From: Vicinamibacteria bacterium | GTDB lineage: Bacteria > Acidobacteriota > Vicinamibacteria > Vicinamibacterales > UBA2999 | Reading direction: 5' to 3' | Length of the DNA stretch: 16,473 bases | Assembly: GCA_025938035.1 (NCBI GenBank) | Contig: JAICQE010000099.1 | Span: forward strand, 1-16,473 | In this document: positions 12,751 to 16,473 of the stretch, in pieces | How positions within the stretch are numbered: position 1 is the stretch's first letter | How the letters are laid out: every line of letters begins with the position of its first letter | Made by a program: the position numbers and the translations under genes | The notes under the pieces: model-generated | Databases searched by the model: none | The model's input: the letters and a program-made list of their open reading frames with translations, nothing else | Told to the model about the DNA's origin: nothing

Positions 12751-13764
12751 TTGACGGCGACCGTCGGGCTCGGGTGTGTCCTGCTGGTGGCGGCTACCAG
12801 CCCTGCGGAACAAGCGCGTCGCGCCCCGTTAGCGCCGCGGTTCGAGGAGGCGCTGACGCTCGCCGCCGATCTGCCGCGCCTGCACAGCCTGATCGTCAGC
12901 CGGCGCGGCGAGATCCTGGTCGAGCGCTACTACAACGGCGCGCGTGCCACGCGCCTGGCCAACATTAAATCGGCGGCCAAGAGCATCATTTCCGCGCTGG
13001 TCGGCGTTGCCATCGACCGTCGCCTCATTCCAGACACCGGCACACCAATCGTCCGCTACTTCCCCGCCCTGGCGAAGGATCGCGACCCGGCCAAGCAGAA
13101 GATCACGGTCGAAGACCTGCTGACGATGAGGTCGGGCCTGGAGACGACGAGCAACCGGAATTACGGGGCGTGGGTGCAGAGCCGCAACTGGGTGCAGCAC
13201 GCGCTGGCGCGTCCGCTGCTGAGCGCGCCGGGAAGCGAGATGGACTACAGCACGGGCAACACACACCTGCTGTCCGCGATCCTCACGAAAGCCACCGGGA
13301 AGAGCACGTGGCAGTTCGCCAACGAGCAGCTCGCGGCGCCGCTCGGCTTTACTCTGCCGCAGTGGCCGCGGGACCCGCAGGGCATCTACTTCGGCGGCAA
13401 CGACATGCTGATGACGCCGCGGCAGATGCTGGCCTTCGGGCAGCTCTACCTCGATCGTGGGCGGGTGAAGGGACGTCAGATCGTGCCCGAATCGTGGATC
13501 GATCGGTCGTTCATCACCCGGGCGCGCTCGTTCTGGAGCGGCCAGGAGTACGGCTACGGCTGGTGGATGCGGGAGCTGGGCGGCCATCGTGCCTACTTCG
13601 CATGGGGTTTCGGCGGTCAGTACATCTTCGTCATCCCGAGCCTCGATCTCGTCATCGTCACGACCTCGTCTTCCACCGTGGCCGAAGACCGGCGCAGCCA
13701 TCGCCGGAACGTGTTCGATCTCGTCGAGTTCCTGGTGGTCGAGCCGATTGCCGCGACGAATTAG
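12739..13764 (+). CDS. Exported serine hydrolase, class C beta-lactamase/PBP-like fold
   Basis: This 341-residue protein has a signal peptide (MKSALTATVGLGCVLLVAAT). The Ser-x-x-Lys nucleophile motif is SAAK at 78-81, followed by SIISALVGVAIDRR, with VEDLLTMRSGL at 124-134. The second motif is Tyr170-Ser-Thr in MDYSTGNTHLLSAIL, and the third is the GFGGQY block at 290-295 in place of HxG/KTG. This is the beta-lactamase-related serine hydrolase family (esterases, D-aminopeptidases, EstB-like), so drug resistance should not be assumed. The start ATG and codons 2-4 (Lys-Ser-Ala) belong to the repeat that also begins the next gene. There is no Shine-Dalgarno sequence. The AmpG-like gene follows, which fits a role in peptidoglycan turnover. 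Confidence 0.85.
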   Translation: MKSALTATVGLGCVLLVAATSPAEQARRAPLAPRFEEALTLAADLPRLHSLIVSRRGEILVERYYNGARATRLANIKSAAKSIISALVGVAIDRRLIPDTGTPIVRYFPALAKDRDPAKQKITVEDLLTMRSGLETTSNRNYGAWVQSRNWVQHALARPLLSAPGSEMDYSTGNTHLLSAILTKATGKSTWQFANEQLAAPLGFTLPQWPRDPQGIYFGGNDMLMTPRQMLAFGQLYLDRGRVKGRQIVPESWIDRSFITRARSFWSGQEYGYGWWMRELGGHRAYFAWGFGGQYIFVIPSLDLVIVTTSSSTVAEDRRSHRRNVFDLVEFLVVEPIAATN

Positions 13765-13773
13765 TGTCCTTCG

Positions 13774-13860
13774 AATGCGTGTAGCGAGGATTTCGTGGGG
13801 CGAGCCTTTCAGGCTCGCTCGCGAACCCGCAGGGTTCGCGCCACGGAAATGAAATCCGCG
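13774..13860 (+). repeat. Cloverleaf-forming repeat, copy 2, containing the start codon of the MFS gene
   Basis: The outer stem is CGAGGATTT (13785-13793) with AAATCCGCG (13852-13860, one mismatch), continued by CGTGG (13794-13798) with CCACG (13841-13845). Hairpin 1 is GCGAGCC-TTTCA-GGCTCGC (13800-13818), and hairpin 2 is GCGAACCC-GCA-GGGTTCGC (13821-13839), here perfectly paired. The bulge GAAATG (13846-13851) holds the ATG of the MFS gene. Confidence 0.85.
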
Positions 13861-15129
13861 TCTGCCTCTTCGCTGACCGTCCTCCTCGCGGCGCTGCGAT
13901 CGAGACGCACGCTCTCCGTGTCGCTGCTCTCGTTCGCGTCCGGCCTCCCGCTGGGCCTCGTCTGGTACGCGATTCCGGACTGGATGCGCGACATCGGCGT
14001 GGACCTCCGCGTCGTCGGCCTGCTGACGCTGGCGCAGGCCCCGTGGTCGTTCAAGGTGATCTGGTCGCCGCTCATGGATCGGTACGTGCCGCCGTTCTGG
14101 GGACGGCGCCGCGGATGGATGGCGGTGACACAGATTGTCCTGGCGGCCCTCGTGCTGCTGCTGGCGGGCGCCGGTGAACGGCCGGATGCGATCTGGGTCG
14201 TCGGGGCGCTCGCCGTCGCGATCGCGATCGCCTCCGCGTCGCAGGACATTGCCATCGACGCGTACGCCGTGGAGGTGCTGCGCAAGGAGGAACAGGGAGC
14301 GGCCGTCGGCGCGCGGCTGGCCTTTTATCGCGCGGCGATGCTCGTCTCGGGAGGAGCCGCGATTACGCTCGCCGCCCGCATCGGCTGGCCGGCCGTCAAC
14401 GCGCTGCTCGCGCTCGTCTTCGCGCTGATGGTGGCGCTGACGTGGCGTTCGCCGGAACCGGAGGCGCGGCCGGCGCCGCCACGGACGCTGCGCGATGCGG
14501 TGTGGCTGCCGTTCGCCGAAATGCTCCGCCGCCATCGCGCCCTGGAGATCCTCGCGTTCGTCGTTCTCTACAAGCTCGGCGATCAGCTCACGCAGTCGCT
14601 CACCCGCCCGTTCCTGATCGACATGGGCTACGACGCCGTGCATCGCGGCATCGCGCTGGCGTCGCTCTCGGTCGTGCTGACCGTCCTCGGAACGTTCGCC
14701 GGGGGGATCGTCACGACGATCGCCGGCCTCGGCCATGCGCTCTGGATCTTCGGCGTGGTTCAGATCTTCTCGAATGCCGGCTACTTCCTGCTCTCGGTCC
14801 TCGACCGCCCTAACCTCGTGGCGATGTATGGCGGTGTCGGGTTCGAGGTGTTCACCGCAGGCCTGGGCATGGGCGCCTTCGGCGTGCTCCTGCTGCGGCT
14901 CACCGAAAAGCGCTTCTCCGCCACGCAGTACGCGCTCTTCTCGAGCCTGATGGCACTGCCGCGCGTCGTCGCCGGGCCCGTGACCGGGTTCACCGTCAAC
15001 GCCGTCGGCTGGCCGGCGTTCTTCCTGTTGACGATGGTGCTCGGCATCCCGGGACTGCTGATGCTCGCGCGGTTCGTGCCCCCGGGAGTGCGCGAGCCGC
15101 AATTCGAGGCGCCGCCGAATGCATTATGA
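13849..15129 (+). CDS. AmpG-like MFS transporter
   Basis: This 426-residue membrane protein has about 12 predicted hydrophobic segments. Its motifs are those of the AmpG family, which imports anhydro-muropeptides for cell-wall recycling: FASGLPLGLVWYAIPDWM in TM1, APWSFKVIWSPLMDRYVPPF and RRRGWM in the TM2-3 loop, and ASQDIAIDAYAVEVL in TM4-5. The length fits short AmpG forms. Start 13849 is set by TM1, since later in-frame GTG codons would cut it. Codons 1-4 (MKSA) come from the repeat. It follows a beta-lactamase-fold hydrolase, an echo of the ampG-ampC link in Gram-negatives, though no AmpR-type regulator is seen. The stop overlaps the -10 of the next gene. Confidence 0.85.
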   Translation: MKSASASSLTVLLAALRSRRTLSVSLLSFASGLPLGLVWYAIPDWMRDIGVDLRVVGLLTLAQAPWSFKVIWSPLMDRYVPPFWGRRRGWMAVTQIVLAALVLLLAGAGERPDAIWVVGALAVAIAIASASQDIAIDAYAVEVLRKEEQGAAVGARLAFYRAAMLVSGGAAITLAARIGWPAVNALLALVFALMVALTWRSPEPEARPAPPRTLRDAVWLPFAEMLRRHRALEILAFVVLYKLGDQLTQSLTRPFLIDMGYDAVHRGIALASLSVVLTVLGTFAGGIVTTIAGLGHALWIFGVVQIFSNAGYFLLSVLDRPNLVAMYGGVGFEVFTAGLGMGAFGVLLLRLTEKRFSATQYALFSSLMALPRVVAGPVTGFTVNAVGWPAFFLLTMVLGIPGLLMLARFVPPGVREPQFEAPPNAL

Positions 15130-15136
15130 TTCCGCC
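15125..15136 (+). promoter_or_regulatory. Candidate -10 element TATGAT followed by TCCGCC
   Basis: TATGAT (15125-15130) overlaps the stop codon of the MFS gene and is followed by TCCGCC. It lies 41 bases before the ATG at 15172, which would give that gene its own promoter. No -35 hexamer is obvious. Confidence 0.35.
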
Positions 15137-15171
15137 GTCATCATCAACCCGCTCACGCAGAGGAGAGACGC

Positions 15172-16167
15172 ATGGCCCGAGTCACCAGGCGAGGATTCGT
15201 CAAAGCATCGACTGCACTGGCCGCAGCACCCGCGCTGACCGCAATCGCGGCACGCGCGCAGGGACCCGCCGCCCCGGACATCGGGAACCTTCGGCTCGTC
15301 GAGAAGGACGTCGTCTTCGCCAAGGCCGGGACCATCGATCTCAAGCTCGACGTCTACCAGCCGCCCCAGGGCGTGACGCCGAAGCGCATGGCGATCATTC
15401 ATCTCTTCGGCGGCGGCTTCTTCGCCGGGAACAAGAGCGCCGGCTACATCATCAACGACGCCAAGGCGCTCGGGGCGCGGGGCTACACGAACATCTCGGC
15501 CAACTACCGGCTGGCGAAAGAGGGCTTCTGGCCGGCGCAGATCCACGACGTCAAGGCGGCGATCCGCTGGACCCGCGCCAACGCCGGGAAGCTCGGAATC
15601 GAACCCAACAGAATCGTTGTCGCCGGGTACTCGGCCGGCGGCATGCTGTCGCTGATGGCCGCAGGCACGAACGGGAGGACGGAATTCGAGGGCGACCTGG
15701 GCAATCCCGGCGTCAGCTCCGATGTGAACGCCTCGATCGGCGTCTATCCGCTGGCAAGCGCGCAGATCGCCGGCAGCCTCTGGCCGCAGGGACAGGCGAC
15801 GCCGGAGGCTATAGCGGCAGCTTCACCGACGACGTATATCAGCGACAAGTTCGCGCCGACAATCTTCATTCACGGCACGAACGACAACACGATCACGGTG
15901 GCGTCGAGCGTCGATTTCTTCACCAAGCTCCATGCGCTGAAGGTGCCGACGACGCTGACGCTGATCCAGGGCGCCGACCACGCGTTCGACAACAACGCAC
16001 CCGACGCGGTTGAAGTGATGGCGGCGTCGATCGACCTCTTCCTCGACCGGCTGATGATCAACCCACGGCCCTATCCGTCGTTTGGCGGCGGTGGCGGACG
16101 GGGCGGCGGTCGCGGTGGCGGCCGCGGCGGTGGCCGCGGCGACGGAGCCGGCGGACGCGGTCAGTAG
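15172..16167 (+). CDS. Tat-exported alpha/beta hydrolase (esterase/lipase-like) with Gly-Arg tail
   Basis: This 331-residue protein begins RVTRRGFVKAST, a twin-arginine signal with cleavage near residue 30. The hydrolase domain shows HLFGGGFFAG (77-86) as oxyanion motif, GYSAG (152-156) with nucleophile Ser154, Asp238 in HGTND, and His270 in GADHAFD, a complete catalytic triad like carboxylesterases of the HSL/BD-FAE kind. The last 27 or so residues are a low-complexity GGGR repeat after YPSFGG. AGGAGAG (15161-15167) lies 4 bases before the ATG. Tat export suggests folding or cofactor binding before transport, although this fold needs no cofactor. The substrate is unknown; ester or acetyl-xylan-like polymers are possible. 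The Arg-rich tail could bind polyanions such as LPS or nucleic acid. Confidence 0.87.
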   Translation: MARVTRRGFVKASTALAAAPALTAIAARAQGPAAPDIGNLRLVEKDVVFAKAGTIDLKLDVYQPPQGVTPKRMAIIHLFGGGFFAGNKSAGYIINDAKALGARGYTNISANYRLAKEGFWPAQIHDVKAAIRWTRANAGKLGIEPNRIVVAGYSAGGMLSLMAAGTNGRTEFEGDLGNPGVSSDVNASIGVYPLASAQIAGSLWPQGQATPEAIAAASPTTYISDKFAPTIFIHGTNDNTITVASSVDFFTKLHALKVPTTLTLIQGADHAFDNNAPDAVEVMAASIDLFLDRLMINPRPYPSFGGGGGRGGGRGGGRGGGRGDGAGGRGQ

Positions 16168-16200
16168 CGAAGGATACCTGGAGTAGTTTCTACTTCCACG

Positions 16201-16270
16201 TAGCCACGAAGGCACGGAAACACGGAGTTCTCAGGTCCGACTTCTCCGTGACTTCGCGTCTCCGTGGCTA
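16201..16270. repeat. Inverted repeat of the CCACGAAGGCACGGA family between convergent genes
   Basis: The outer arms TAGCCACG (16201-16208) and CGTGGCTA (16263-16270), and the inner arms CACGGAG (16221-16227) and CTCCGTG (16244-16250), pair perfectly, with partial pairing between them. It fills the gap between the hydrolase gene and the minus-strand gene at the right edge. It belongs to the same style of repeat as 10125-10195 and 2747-2794. Confidence 0.7.
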
Positions 16271-16294
16271 TGCGGTTTGGAAGCGCTCCAGCCG

Positions 16295-16473
16295 TTAGAA
16301 CAGCGCGCTCACCCCGGGACGGATCAGCCGTGTCGTCAGCTCCTCGGTCTCATTTGGAAGCAGCGTCGAGTTCGTTTCGGTGCTGGCGGCCGTTCGCGAG
16401 AAATCGATTTCCCCACGTATCGCCATCCGATCCGTGGCGTGCCAGAGAACTCCTACCCCTGCGGGGTAGCCCA
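16295..16473 (-). CDS. C-terminal end of a probable outer-membrane beta-barrel protein
   Basis: The last 58 codons of a minus-strand gene are present; the rest is beyond the window. The reading is GYPAGVGVLWHATDRMAIRG, then EIDFSRTAA, a polar loop, and LTTRLIRPGVSALF before TAA (16295-16297). Alternating strands, a DRMAIRGEIDF turn and a C-terminal Phe are typical of small outer-membrane beta-barrels that end in a BAM-recognition signal. The frame stays open to the edge. It is too short to identify the family. Confidence 0.55.
   Translation of the reverse strand, partial: GYPAGVGVLWHATDRMAIRGEIDFSRTAASTETNSTLLPNETEELTTRLIRPGVSALF

Noticed and set aside
12739..13764. Annotation as an AmpC beta-lactamase.
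   Set aside because: SxxK and a Tyr motif are present, but the Tyr-Ser-Thr and GFGG blocks differ from the YxN and KTG of AmpC, so the broader serine hydrolase family is safer.
12829..15102. A 757-codon open frame on the minus strand.
   Set aside because: It runs antisense to the serine hydrolase and AmpG-like genes, both of which have full motifs. Its composition (Arg, His and Gln-rich, no domain) is typical of antisense frames in GC-rich genes.

Overview
The window is GC-rich bacterial DNA, densely coding on both strands, and most of its products are exported. The gene families point to Acidobacteriota, probably class Vicinamibacteria: two DUF6152 proteins, a DUF885 metallohydrolase, a Vgb-type propeller, a choice-of-anchor V protein, and the secreted family with a PDGQPDIQGIW start. 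Several short intergenic repeat families fit the same origin. This assignment is recognition from sequence alone and was not tested. No tRNA, rRNA, transposase or CRISPR array is visible, and no gene-free stretch exceeds 300 bases.

Layout. (1) 1-2676, minus strand: a metal-efflux type operon of a His-rich exported protein, a TolC-family channel and an RND periplasmic adaptor that runs off the left edge. The RND pump presumably lies beyond it. (2) 2804-4051, divergent: an Asp-box sialidase-like lipoprotein with a CxCC cluster. (3) 4116-4921, minus: two tandem DUF6152 paralogues. (4) 5051-6147: two divergent STAS-domain regulators, one fused to a degenerate receiver domain. (5) 6268-7179: a conserved secreted protein of unknown function. 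(6) 7256-9064, minus: DUF885. (7) 9136-12653, plus: a seven-bladed Vgb-like propeller, a choice-of-anchor V protein with CxxCH, a short-chain dehydrogenase with a signal peptide, and two exported NTF2/SnoaL-like proteins. (8) 12739-15129: a serine hydrolase of the beta-lactamase/PBP fold and an AmpG-like MFS transporter. (9) 15172-16167: a Tat-exported alpha/beta hydrolase with an Arg-Gly tail. (10) 16295 to the right edge, minus: the end of a probable outer-membrane beta-barrel.

The gene set suggests a cell with a heavy investment in the envelope: metal efflux (copper is my guess), hydrolysis in the periplasm, and perhaps a small exported redox/isomerase pathway in 10188-12653.

The most striking feature is the intergenic DNA. 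All three convergent junctions carry an inverted repeat, each of a different family. Two unrelated genes (12739 and 13849) take their start codon and codons 2-4 from the right arm of the same ~86-bp repeat, which folds as a three-way (cloverleaf-like) structure with the ATG in a bulge. A fragment of that repeat also sits inside a third gene's coding region. The second standout is that both DUF6152 proteins appear to mature to an N-terminal His-His, as copper histidine-brace proteins do.
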